Shown here one piece after another: positions 1-6,343 of a stretch of DNA of 12,338 nucleotides. A program made the position numbers and the translations under genes. The notes under the pieces were generated by a model that saw only the letters and a list, made by a program, of their open reading frames with translations, had not been told where the DNA came from and searched no databases. The DNA lies in contig CAYPQM010000182.1 of assembly GCA_964412845.1 (NCBI GenBank), forward strand, positions 1-12,338, in the 5' to 3' direction. Source of the stretch: JAWWPY01 sp964412845 (lineage in GTDB: Bacteria; Actinomycetota; Actinomycetes; Streptosporangiales; Streptosporangiaceae). The number at the start of each line of letters is the position of its first letter. The first letter of the stretch is position 1.

Positions 1-1
1 G

Positions 2-664
2 GGCAGTGCTGGGCGCGACGGTGCTGGGCGCGACGGTGCTGGGCGCGACGGTGCTGGGCCTGCGGCTGAGCCGGCCAGCCCGCGCAAGGGCAGGTTCTGG
101 GGTCGTCGTGGACGCCAGTCACCGGACGAGGGTGACGTGCCTGCCCGCGACGGAACGGCCGGGTCGCCCGCTGGCGTCCTGCCCCGCCCCAGCCGCCAGC
201 GCGGTGACGGCCAGTTCAGTGGCCGGCCTGCCGGTGGACGCCCGTCCGGTGGCAGCCTGCCCGGGGGCAGCCCGCCCGGGAGCGGCGTGCCTCGCGGCGG
301 CCAGTTCGGTGCCGGCCCGCCCGGCGGTCGGCCGCCGGGCAGTCGGCCCGTGGCTGACCGGCCGCTCGCGGACGGGCCGCCCACCGGACGGCCGGTCACC
401 GGCCGGCCCGCGCAGGGCCGTCCGCAGAACGTCAGGCGCGGCTCGCCGCCCGGGCAACGTCCGGACCGCGCCCCAGTAACCCGTGGCCGGCTACCCGGCG
501 ATGACGAGGCACTGCCCCCGTTGGAGCCGCTGGCACCGCTGCCGCCTCCGCTGCCGCGCCGCGCCGTGCCGCCAGCCGAGGACGACGGAAATCCAGGTCC
601 CGACGGGGTGCCCGCAACGTGGCGCTCAGAAGGTCCGCACGAGCCGGGAGAGGCGGACTGGTGA
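2..664 (+). CDS. C-terminal tail of a large protein, probably the locus glycosyltransferase (5' partial)
   Basis: This frame is open from the first base to a TGA at 662-664, so the gene starts before the window. The visible 220 residues are low complexity. They begin with a GAGRD pentapeptide repeat, continue as a Gly/Pro/Arg-rich segment with many GRP/GGRP motifs, and end in an acidic, proline-rich stretch (DDEALPPLEPLAPLPPPLPRR). No folded domain, catalytic motif or membrane segment is visible. In Streptomyces-like genomes the gene before DUF5719 is a very large membrane glycosyltransferase family 2 protein, often with a disordered tail, and I infer that identity from context only. The stop overlaps the GTG of the next gene by 4 bases (GTGA), which suggests translational coupling. 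Two other frames are also open here, but this is the frame that meets the next gene in a coupled overlap. Confidence 0.6.
   Translation, partial: GSAGRDGAGRDGAGRDGAGPAAEPASPRKGRFWGRRGRQSPDEGDVPARDGTAGSPAGVLPRPSRQRGDGQFSGRPAGGRPSGGSLPGGSPPGSGVPRGGQFGAGPPGGRPPGSRPVADRPLADGPPTGRPVTGRPAQGRPQNVRRGSPPGQRPDRAPVTRGRLPGDDEALPPLEPLAPLPPPLPRRAVPPAEDDGNPGPDGVPATWRSEGPHEPGEADW
6..59 (+). repeat. 15-bp tandem repeat, three full copies plus a partial one
   Basis: The unit GTGCTGGGCGCGACG occurs at 6-20, 21-35 and 36-50, followed by nine matching bases at 51-59. The copies are identical. The period is a multiple of three, so the reading frame is kept and each copy adds one GAGRD pentapeptide to the disordered tail of the protein encoded here. 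The window edge may cut off further copies. Confidence 0.9.
646..653 (+). promoter_or_regulatory. Ribosome binding site deciding the DUF5719 start
   Basis: GGGAGAGG lies 7 bases before the GTG at 661. It supports that GTG over the in-frame GTG at 619, which would add 14 Arg-rich residues ahead of the membrane segment. Confidence 0.6.
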
Positions 665-2181
665 GGAACCTGCGCACGAGCCGGATTGTCCTCGGCGCGG
701 CGGTGATCCTCGTCCTGGGCGGCCTCTACGAGGTCGGCAGCCTCAAGCATTCGGTCGCGCTGACCGCGGGCCAGGCCGTGTCACCAGTGCGTTCGGTGCC
801 GGTCACCGCGGTCACCCGGGCCTGCCCGTCGCCAGGATGGGCCGGCGGCACCGGCGGCGGGATCGCACTGATGGCCGCGCCCGCCCGGGCCGGCACGGGT
901 CAGGCGATGGTGAACCGGCTGGCCGCCGCGGGCAGCGCCACCGGCGGGACGCTCCTTTTCAGCGCGACCCACCCTGGGTACCTCCAGCTCACGGGGGTTG
1001 GCACCGACAAGGGCGCCGCCGCGCAGGCCCAGAAGGCCAGCGGCGGCGTGGCGACCCTGCCGGTGCGGGGTGGCGTGGTGGTCCGGGCGACCGGCGCGAT
1101 GGCCCAGGGGCTGGAGGTGGAACAGACCGCCGCGGGCGGGCTGCCCACCGCTAGCTGCGGCAGTCCCGGCACCGACTTCTGGTTCATCGGGCCAGGACAG
1201 CACACCGTCCCGCGCATCGTGCTCTTCCTGATGAACCCCACCGGCCAGGCGGCCGACGCTGCCGTCGACGTCTTCACCGATGCCGGCCCGCTGCAGGGCA
1301 CCGCGGATACCGGGATCACGGTGCCGCCGCACGGCATGGTCGTCCAGTTCCTCGCCACGATGCTGCACGGATCCCGGTCGGTCGCACTGCATGTCCGCAC
1401 CAGTACTGGCCAGGTCGTCGCCGCTGTCCAGGAGAGCACTGGCACCGGCCCGGGCGCCTGGCTGCCTGTCGCCGAGACCCCCGCCACCCACCTGGTGATC
1501 CCTGGCCTGCCGGGGACCGCGGGCGCCCGCCAGCTCTACGTGACCGTGCCCGGTGTTCAGGACGCCAAGCTCAAGCTGAAGGCGGTGACTTCGCGCGGGT
1601 CGTATGAGCCGACCGGCGCGGGCGGCATCGACATCCCCGGTGGTTCGGCGGTCGCTATCGCCCTGCCATCGCTCGGTGGCATCCCAGCCGCGCTCAAGCT
1701 GACCGCGAGCGTGCCGGTAACGGCGGTGGCGATGGCCTCGGGCGGGACCGCGGGTGCCCCCGGCGCCTTCACCGCGGCCGCGGCCGCGATCCAGGAACAG
1801 GGCGTCGTCGCGGACGACCTGAGCACCGCGGGCAGGCTCTCCTCGCTGGTGCTGTCGGCTCCTCGTGCCGCCGCCCGGGTCCGCGTGGCCGAGACCGCGG
1901 GGTCCGGCACGAATTCAGTCCACCGGACCGTCCAGGTCGTGCCGGTCAAGGCGGGGCACAGTGTCGTCTTCCCGCTCGCCGCGGTGCGTGGCGCCACGAA
2001 AGGCAGTGCCTTCGCGGTCGTGATCACCCCGCTGGCGGGCTCGGGGCCCGTTTACGCGGGACGGGCGATCGTCGGGAGCGGGAATGGCGGCCTGCTGCAG
2101 GCGATACTCCCGGTGCCGAGCGCGCTTACCTCGGTGCCGTTGCCGGCGGTCCGTAATGCCTTCCTGACCACCGTCCCGTGA
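661..2181 (+). CDS. DUF5719 family membrane-anchored extracytoplasmic protein
   Basis: The protein has 506 residues from the GTG at 661. A short basic N-terminus (RNLRTSR) is followed by a hydrophobic segment at about residues 9-24, with no clear signal-peptidase site, so it is probably a signal anchor with the rest outside the cell. The remainder is Ala/Gly/Val/Thr-rich and beta-like, with two cysteines (C55, C166) that could form a disulfide. The motif TDFWFIGPG (171-179), followed by an extracellular-type beta domain (IVLFLMNPTGQAADAAVDVF), is what I associate with DUF5719. The family has no assigned reaction. It normally lies directly after the large glycosyltransferase, as it does here with a 4-base overlap, so a role in cell-envelope glycan assembly or export is an inference. 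There is no catalytic signature. The alternative GTG at 619 is less likely because of ribosome binding site position and gene overlap. Confidence 0.75.
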   Translation: MRNLRTSRIVLGAAVILVLGGLYEVGSLKHSVALTAGQAVSPVRSVPVTAVTRACPSPGWAGGTGGGIALMAAPARAGTGQAMVNRLAAAGSATGGTLLFSATHPGYLQLTGVGTDKGAAAQAQKASGGVATLPVRGGVVVRATGAMAQGLEVEQTAAGGLPTASCGSPGTDFWFIGPGQHTVPRIVLFLMNPTGQAADAAVDVFTDAGPLQGTADTGITVPPHGMVVQFLATMLHGSRSVALHVRTSTGQVVAAVQESTGTGPGAWLPVAETPATHLVIPGLPGTAGARQLYVTVPGVQDAKLKLKAVTSRGSYEPTGAGGIDIPGGSAVAIALPSLGGIPAALKLTASVPVTAVAMASGGTAGAPGAFTAAAAAIQEQGVVADDLSTAGRLSSLVLSAPRAAARVRVAETAGSGTNSVHRTVQVVPVKAGHSVVFPLAAVRGATKGSAFAVVITPLAGSGPVYAGRAIVGSGNGGLLQAILPVPSALTSVPLPAVRNAFLTTVP

Positions 2182-2190
2182 CGCGGGGTT

Positions 2191-2246
2191 TAGGCCGGGT
2201 CCTGGGCTCTGTCTCGCGACGGCCAGGATCCGCGGGACACGGCCTA
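2191..2246. terminator. Inverted repeat between convergent genes, likely bidirectional terminator
   Basis: TAGGCCG (2191-2197) pairs with CGGCCTA (2240-2246), and the inner CCTGG (2201-2205) pairs with CCAGG (2223-2227). The right arm contains the TAG stop of the minus-strand gene. There is no T-run, which is common for actinomycete terminators. The site sits in the 62-base gap between two convergent genes. Confidence 0.45.
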
Positions 2247-2717
2247 GTCGCCTGGAGCGTAATCCGGGGCCACGTCCTCCGGGTCGACGCCCAGCAGTCG
2301 CGCGAACTCCTCGACGACCACCTCGAAGACGAGTTCGCCCAGTTCGTCCTCGGCGTCCGCGCGCGCCGCGAGCGGACGCCGGTACACCACGATGCGTGGC
2401 GGCCGGGCCGGAAGCCCGTCACCGGCGGCCGGCGAGCCAGCGTCCAGCCGGGACAGCGGCACCTCGCCGGGGGCGGCCCCCAGCGGATTCGCGCGGGGGA
2501 TTTCCTCGACCGCGAACTCCACGTCGGCCAGCTGGGCCTCCCAGCGCGGCTCCAGGCGTGCCACAGCCTGCAAGATCAGGTCGTCGAACCGTTCCGCCCG
2601 GCTCCGGTGCAGTGGCACCTCGGGCGGGGTGAGCACCCCCCTCAGGCCACGCCCGTGCCGGTCCCGTCTCCTGATCCGGGCGCCACGCGGCACCCCGTTG
2701 CCGTCGCCGGTCTGCAC
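2244..2717 (-). CDS. Metallopeptidase family (zincin-fold) protein lacking the zinc site
   Basis: The protein has 157 residues and starts at a GTG (plus-strand CAC, 2715-2717). It has a basic N-terminus (RIRRRDRHGRGLRG, 14-27), then the conserved RAERFDDLILQAVARLE helix (40-56), the VEFAVEEIP strand (66-74) and a C-terminal helix (127-144). This matches the actinobacterial minimal metallopeptidase family (Pfam Zincin_1), which lies beside DUF3499 and manB in mycobacteria. Family members with a zinc site carry HEIAHHFGI in the last helix. Here the aligned stretch is EEFARLLGV (136-144), so both histidine ligands are replaced (E136, R140) and only the middle glutamate remains. A peptidase activity is therefore unlikely, and the role is unknown. 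It is convergent with DUF5719 and divergent from DUF3499. Confidence 0.75.
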   Translation of the reverse strand: MQTGDGNGVPRGARIRRRDRHGRGLRGVLTPPEVPLHRSRAERFDDLILQAVARLEPRWEAQLADVEFAVEEIPRANPLGAAPGEVPLSRLDAGSPAAGDGLPARPPRIVVYRRPLAARADAEDELGELVFEVVVEEFARLLGVDPEDVAPDYAPGD

Positions 2718-2725
2718 AGTTGCCG

Positions 2726-2731
2726 AGCGTA
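2726..2731 (-). promoter_or_regulatory. Candidate -10 element of the metallopeptidase-like gene
   Basis: On the minus strand TACGCT ends 8 bases before the GTG start, so transcription would begin at or next to the start codon (leaderless). TTGTCG at 2746-2751 is a possible -35, but the 14-base spacer is short. The call rests on position and the TAnnnT pattern only. Confidence 0.35.
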
Positions 2732-2764
2732 TCTTGGCGGGGTGACGACAAGGGCCACGCGAGA

Positions 2765-2804
2765 CACGATCGTGCAGAGTGCCCCGGGTGGTGGCGTTAA
2801 CGCC
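2765..2804. promoter_or_regulatory. Two perfect short palindromes in the divergent intergenic region
   Basis: CACGATCGTG (2765-2774) and GGCGTTAACGCC (2793-2804) are perfect palindromes of 10 and 12 bases. They lie between the metallopeptidase-like gene and DUF3499. The second would overlap the -35 region if TACGGT (2815-2820) is a rightward -10, a typical operator position. I do not recognise the regulator. Confidence 0.35.
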
Positions 2805-2828
2805 TGCGGGTCTGTACGGTCTGCCGTT

Positions 2829-2912
2829 GTGAGCGATGCACGCGACCCAGCCTCAGGCCGGGTGCGTGGCCGCCCTGCGCCGGGCAGTCGCCCGGATCGG
2901 GTGGCCCGGTGA
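2829..2912 (+). CDS. Possible 27-residue leader peptide coupled to DUF3499
   Basis: A GTG at 2829 opens a 27-codon frame rich in Arg, Pro, Asp and Gly. Its TGA (2910-2912) overlaps the GTG start of DUF3499 by 4 bases. TACGGT at 2815-2820 ends 8 bases before this GTG, so a leaderless transcript could start here and carry the short frame as a translated leader. There is no homology that I recognise. The arrangement could also be chance in GC-rich DNA. Confidence 0.25.
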   Translation: MSDARDPASGRVRGRPAPGSRPDRVAR

Positions 2913-3274
2913 TGCCCCGTCGCTGCTCCCGGCCGGCCTGCAAGCAAGCGGCCCTGTACACCCTGACGTACGTCTATCGTGACTCCACCGCTGTGCTCGG
3001 CCCGCTGGCGGCCTACGTCGAACCGCACTGCTACGACCTGTGTGTCGCCCACGCGGAGCGGCTGACCGCCCCGCGGGGCTGGGAGGTCGTGCGGCTGCCG
3101 GTGGATCCGGTGCCGCCGGAGGCCGACGACCTGGAGGCACTGGCCAACGCGGTCCGGGAGGCGGCGCTCCCCGCGAAGCCCGGCGAGCCGGTCGGGCAAG
3201 GGGTCGAGGTGGGCAGGCGCGGCCACCTCCGGGTGCTCCGGTCCTCTCCCGAGGACCGCGGGCGGCTCGGTTAG
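2909..3274 (+). CDS. DUF3499 family small Cys/His protein
   Basis: The protein has 121 residues from the GTG at 2909, or 120 from the adjacent ATG at 2912. No clear ribosome binding site precedes either. The N-terminal MPRRCSRPAC, the DSTAVLGPLA segment (25-34) and the EPHCYDLCVAHAERLTAPRGWEV segment are the hallmarks of the actinobacterial DUF3499 family, such as the protein next to manB in M. tuberculosis. C6, C11, H40, C41, C45 and H48 could bind a metal ion as a small zinc-ribbon-like module. The last 40 residues are variable. Function is unknown. Conserved linkage to manB suggests a role connected with the mannose locus, but nothing in the sequence shows it. Confidence 0.85.
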   Translation: MMPRRCSRPACKQAALYTLTYVYRDSTAVLGPLAAYVEPHCYDLCVAHAERLTAPRGWEVVRLPVDPVPPEADDLEALANAVREAALPAKPGEPVGQGVEVGRRGHLRVLRSSPEDRGRLG

Positions 3275-3290
3275 CCGGTGACGGCGCGCA

Positions 3291-3307
3291 GGTCGCTCGG
3301 AGCGACC
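3291..3307. terminator. Short hairpin after DUF3499
   Basis: GGTCGCT (3291-3297), loop CGG, and AGCGACC (3301-3307) form a perfect 7-bp stem 17 bases after the DUF3499 stop. There is no T-run. It may be a terminator or attenuator between DUF3499 and manB. Confidence 0.4.
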
Positions 3308-3328
3308 GTGCGCTGGCGGGACGGCCGG

Positions 3329-3334
3329 TAGGCT
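3329..3334 (+). promoter_or_regulatory. Candidate -10 element for the manB operon
   Basis: TAGGCT fits the actinomycete -10 pattern TAnnnT and lies in the 153-base gap before manB, after the hairpin. No convincing -35 is seen. If used, it would give a leader of roughly 85 bases. Confidence 0.3.
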
Positions 3335-3411
3335 CGGTCCTCTCATCCCAGAAGCGGGAACAATGAGTCAGGCATCGCGGGTAGCGGGGTCCGCGAATCC
3401 GGCGGCGGCAC

Positions 3412-3417
3412 GGGAGG
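3412..3417 (+). promoter_or_regulatory. Ribosome binding site for the TTG start of manB
   Basis: GGGAGG lies 10 bases before the TTG at 3428. Upstream in this frame there is no ATG or GTG before the TAG at 3329-3331, so TTG is the only common start codon that keeps the conserved N-terminus. Confidence 0.65.
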
Positions 3418-3427
3418 CAGAGCCGAA

Positions 3428-4807
3428 TTGGGTGATTACCAGAAGATCTTCAAGGCCTACGACATCCGCGGGATCGTCCCTGACGAACTCGACGAGCGCG
3501 TCGCCGAGGCCATCGGCGCCGCGTTCGCCCGGCTGACCGGCGCCAGGTCTGTGGTCACCGTGCATGACATGCGCAGCTCGTCGGCGCCGCTGGCGGAGGC
3601 CTTTGGCCGGGGGGCGGCCGCGCAGGGGGCGAACGTCCTGGCCGGCGGGCTGGGCTCCACCGACATGCTGTACTACGCCAGCGGCAGCCTGGACATGCCG
3701 GGCGCGATGATCACCGCGAGCCACAACCCCTCCAAGTACAACGGGATCAAGCTCTGCCGGGAAGGGGCGCGGCCGGTCGGGGCGGAGTCCGGGCTGACCG
3801 ACCTGCGCGACATGGCCGCGGCCGGTGTCCCGGCTTATGGCGGGCCACCGGGCACCATTACCGAACGCGATCTGCTGGCCGGCTATGCGAGCCACCTCAA
3901 GACACTGGTGGACGTATCCGGCATCCGTCCGCTGACGGTGGCGGTGGACGCCGGCAACGGGATGGCCGGCCTCACCGTCCCCAAGGTGTTCGAGGGACTG
4001 CCGATCACCCTCGTCCCGATGTACTTCGAGCTCGATGGCACCTTCCCGAACCATGAAGCCAACCCGATCGACCCGCGGAACTTGCGCGACCTGCAGCGAT
4101 CCGTGATCGATTCCGGCGCCGACATCGGGCTCGCCTTCGACGGTGACGCCGACCGGTGTTTCGTGGTGGATGAGCGCGGCCAGATCGTCTCGCCGTCGGT
4201 GCTCACCGCGCTCGTCGCCGTGCGAGAACTAGCCCGCGAGCCCGGCGCGACGGTGATCCACAACCTGATCACCTCACGGGCGGTCCCGGAGATCATCGTC
4301 GAGCATGGCGGCACGCCGGTCCGCACCCGGGTCGGCCACTCGTTCATCAAGGCGCGGATGGCGGAAACCGGCGCGGTGTTCGGCGGCGAGCATTCCGGTC
4401 ATTTCTACTTCCGCGACTTCTGGTTCGCCGACTCGGGCATGCTCGCCGCCCTGCACCTGCTCGCCGCCCTGGGCGAGCAGGATGGGCCGCTGTCCGCGCT
4501 GCTGGCCGGCTACGGCCGGTATGTGGCATCCGGTGAGATCAACAGCGAGGTGCACGACCATGCGGCGGCCACCGCCCGGGTCCGCGAGGAGTTCGCCAGC
4601 GGCCGGGACGTCACCACGGACGAACTGGACGGGATGACCGTTAGCGCTGAGGGCTGGTGGTTCAACCTGCGGCCCTCGAACACCGAGCCGCTGCTGCGGC
4701 TCAACCTCGAGGCCACCGACGAGACGACCATGACCAAGCTGCGGGACGAGGTGCTGAGCATCGTCCGCGCCCATCCCAGGGAGACCCCTCCCAAGGAGGC
4801 ACTGTGA
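3428..4807 (+). CDS. manB: Phosphomannomutase/phosphoglucomutase
   Basis: This enzyme interconverts mannose-6-phosphate and mannose-1-phosphate in the cytoplasm, feeding GDP-mannose for mannolipids and protein mannosylation. The 459 residues cover the whole alpha-D-phosphohexomutase family: KAYDIRG near the N-terminus (9-15), the phosphoserine loop TASHNP (96-101, S98), the magnesium loop DGDADR (238-243), the sugar-binding GEHSGH (320-325) and the phosphate-binding RPSNTEP (415-421). All key residues are present and the length is normal. The start is a TTG with GGGAGG 10 bases ahead. The stop overlaps the GTG of the Trm112-like gene by 4 bases, so the two are coupled. Phosphoglucomutase activity is also possible in this family. 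Synteny with mycobacterial and Streptomyces loci favours the mannose assignment. Confidence 0.93.
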   Translation: MGDYQKIFKAYDIRGIVPDELDERVAEAIGAAFARLTGARSVVTVHDMRSSSAPLAEAFGRGAAAQGANVLAGGLGSTDMLYYASGSLDMPGAMITASHNPSKYNGIKLCREGARPVGAESGLTDLRDMAAAGVPAYGGPPGTITERDLLAGYASHLKTLVDVSGIRPLTVAVDAGNGMAGLTVPKVFEGLPITLVPMYFELDGTFPNHEANPIDPRNLRDLQRSVIDSGADIGLAFDGDADRCFVVDERGQIVSPSVLTALVAVRELAREPGATVIHNLITSRAVPEIIVEHGGTPVRTRVGHSFIKARMAETGAVFGGEHSGHFYFRDFWFADSGMLAALHLLAALGEQDGPLSALLAGYGRYVASGEINSEVHDHAAATARVREEFASGRDVTTDELDGMTVSAEGWWFNLRPSNTEPLLRLNLEATDETTMTKLRDEVLSIVRAHPRETPPKEAL

Positions 4808-4989
4808 AGATCGACGATTGGCTGCTCGAGATACTGGCCTGCCCCAAGTGCCACGCACCGCTGCGGGTCGACCAGGAAGCGAGCGAACTGGTCTGCACCA
4901 GCGACGAGTGCGGCCTGGCCTACCCGGTCCGCGATGACATTCCTGTCCTGCTGGTGGACGAGGCCCGGCCGCCCGGAGGCGGGGCGTGA
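4804..4989 (+). CDS. Trm112-like (UPF0434) zinc-binding protein
   Basis: This 61-residue protein starts at GTG 4804, with AAGGAGG four bases upstream, and overlaps the manB stop by GTGA. It has the family pattern: a short helix (DDWLLEILACPKC), C13 and C16 in CPKC, C31 and C36, the YPVRDDIPVLL strand, and a short acidic/Pro tail. The four cysteines probably bind one zinc ion. Eukaryotic Trm112 activates methyltransferases. The partner of the bacterial protein is not established, though a methyltransferase activator role would be consistent with a nearby SAM-cycle gene. The last TGA overlaps the GTG of the next gene, so it is co-translated within the operon. Confidence 0.9.
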   Translation: MKIDDWLLEILACPKCHAPLRVDQEASELVCTSDECGLAYPVRDDIPVLLVDEARPPGGGA

Positions 4990-6113
4990 GCATGACCGCC
5001 CAGGAGCGCCTCGACGACGTGCGCCTGCTGGAGACCGCGGATCCCAGCGGCATGCTCCGGCAGGTGGCGTCCTCGGCGGCGCAGGTGCGCACGGCGGTGC
5101 GACTGGCCGCCGAGACGGACCTCGGAGTCCTCGCGGGCGGGGCCAGGCCGCGCGCCATCGTGGTCACCGGCATGGGCGGCTCGGGCGTGGCGGGGGACGT
5201 GCTCGCGGCGGTGTGCGGCGCGGGCTGCGCGTCCCAGGTCTTCTCCGTGCACGACTACCTGCTGCCCGGCTGGGTGGGTGCGGCCGACCTGGTGGTTGCC
5301 GTGTCCTGCTCCGGATCCACCGAGGAGACGCTGGCCGTCGCCGCCGAGGCGGTGCGCCGGGGCTGCCCGCTGATCGGGGTCGGCGGTGCGAGTTCCCCCC
5401 TGGCGATGCTGGCTGAGCAGGCACGCGCGCCCTTCATTTCCGTTATGTCAGCTGGTATGCCCCGGTCCACGCTGTGGGGCCTGTCCGTCCCGCTCCTGGT
5501 CATCGCGGAGCGGCTCGGGGTGATCGAGGGGCCCGCCGAGGCCTATGAGTCGGCGGCAGCGGGGCTGGAGCGGATTTCGCACCTGTGCCGGCCTGACAGC
5601 GAGGCGTTCGTCAACCCGGCGAAGATGCTCGCCCTGGAACTCGCCGGGACGCTGCCGGTGATCTGGGGCACCTCGCCGCTGACCGGGGTGGCCGCGTACC
5701 GGTTCGCCTGCCAGCTCAACGAGAACGCCAAGTACCCGGCGGTGCCCGGTGTCCTTCCTGAGGCCAACCACAATCAGGTCGTCACGTTCGACGGGCCGTT
5801 CGCGCCGGGCCGGGCCGGCGGCCCGGCGTTCGGTGACCAGGGCACGGAACCGGCCGTCCCGCTGCGCCTGGTCATCCTCCGGGACAGCTGGGAGCACCCG
5901 CAGGTGATCCGGCGCCGTGAGGTCTCGGTGCAACTCGCGACTGAGCGCGGCATCGAAGTCACCGAACTGGCCGCGGAGGGGGAGGGGCCGCTGGAGCGGC
6001 TGTCCGGCCTGGTGCAGCTACTCGATTGCGCGAGCGTCTACCTGGCCGTGGTGAACGGCATCGATCCTGGACCGGTCAGTGCGATCGCGGAGCTGAAGGC
6101 GCGGATCGCCTAG
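4986..6113 (+). CDS. SIS-domain phosphoglucose/phosphomannose isomerase family protein
   Basis: The protein has 375 residues from GTG 4986. GGAGG at 4975-4979 favours this GTG over the ATG at 4992. The N-terminal half is a SIS domain with TGMGGSGVAGD (61-71) and the phosphosugar loop SCSGSTEET (107-115). The C-terminal half matches the bact-PGI_C domain, with NENAKYPA (245-252) and PEANHNQ (258-264), which holds the active-site histidine. The family includes enzymes that isomerise fructose-6-P with glucose-6-P and mannose-6-P. In mycobacteria and Streptomyces the homologue lies between manB and a class I manA. Here no manA follows, so this protein may supply mannose-6-phosphate itself; that is an inference. 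It is coupled to the Trm112-like gene by a GTGA overlap. Confidence 0.87.
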   Translation: MSMTAQERLDDVRLLETADPSGMLRQVASSAAQVRTAVRLAAETDLGVLAGGARPRAIVVTGMGGSGVAGDVLAAVCGAGCASQVFSVHDYLLPGWVGAADLVVAVSCSGSTEETLAVAAEAVRRGCPLIGVGGASSPLAMLAEQARAPFISVMSAGMPRSTLWGLSVPLLVIAERLGVIEGPAEAYESAAAGLERISHLCRPDSEAFVNPAKMLALELAGTLPVIWGTSPLTGVAAYRFACQLNENAKYPAVPGVLPEANHNQVVTFDGPFAPGRAGGPAFGDQGTEPAVPLRLVILRDSWEHPQVIRRREVSVQLATERGIEVTELAAEGEGPLERLSGLVQLLDCASVYLAVVNGIDPGPVSAIAELKARIA

Positions 6114-6117
6114 GGTA

Positions 6118-6178
6118 TGTCCGGTGGATCGCGATCATCGCGGGTGTGCCCGGCCGCGGGCCGTAGATCCACCTGACA
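6118..6178. repeat. Imperfect long inverted repeat with two inner hairpins after the manB operon
   Basis: TGTCCGGTGGATC (6118-6130) and GATCCACCTGACA (6166-6178) pair at 12 of 13 positions. The enclosed 35 bases hold two smaller stems: GCGAT-C-ATCGC (6131-6141) and GCCCG-GCCG-CGGGC (6148-6161). Pairing continues outward at lower match (15 of 19 overall). It sits directly after the isomerase stop and before the cation efflux gene. It could be the operon terminator, a regulatory leader of the next gene, or a relic of a small mobile element. No T-run is present. Confidence 0.5.
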
Positions 6179-6184
6179 CGCTCT

Positions 6185-6190
6185 GGGAGG
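6185..6190 (+). promoter_or_regulatory. Ribosome binding site 9 bases ahead of an ATC codon
   Basis: GGGAGG is the only good Shine-Dalgarno sequence before the cation efflux gene. It lies 9 bases before ATC (6200-6202), which is in frame with the gene. The first ATG, at 6344, has none. The GTG at 6190 overlaps this site and opens only a 17-codon frame. Confidence 0.4.
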
Positions 6191-6343
6191 TGACCAGCCA
6201 TCGCCGCGGAGAAAGGCCCTGCCGCCTCGCCAGGGCCCGCTGAGCCCCCGCCAGGGCCCGGCCAGCCGCGGACCCAGCCGGGGCCTGGGTCCGCCGGGCC
6301 GGCATCACCCAAGCCCGCTGAGCCGGGTGGTGAGCCCGCAGGC

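Noticed and set aside
6..479. Open frame with VLGAT repeats on the plus strand
   Set aside because: It is an alternative reading of the same repeat. The frame ending at 664 reaches the GTGA overlap with DUF5719 and has the typical Pro/Gly/Arg tail.
2653..2660. Metal-dependent peptidase function for the 2244-2717 protein
   Set aside because: No HExxH motif is present in any part of the protein.
2178..2912. Long plus-strand open frame
   Set aside because: Most of it is antisense to the conserved metallopeptidase-like gene, and it has no recognisable domain. Only its last 27 codons are considered as a possible leader.
3363..3430. ATG at 3363 as the manB start
   Set aside because: It is in a different frame from manB, and its frame continues out of phase into the gene. 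Reaching manB would need a frameshift for which there is no evidence.
3368..4054. Long minus-strand open frames inside manB, ahcY and the SIS gene
   Set aside because: They mirror the GC-rich third positions of well-identified genes and match no family I recognise.
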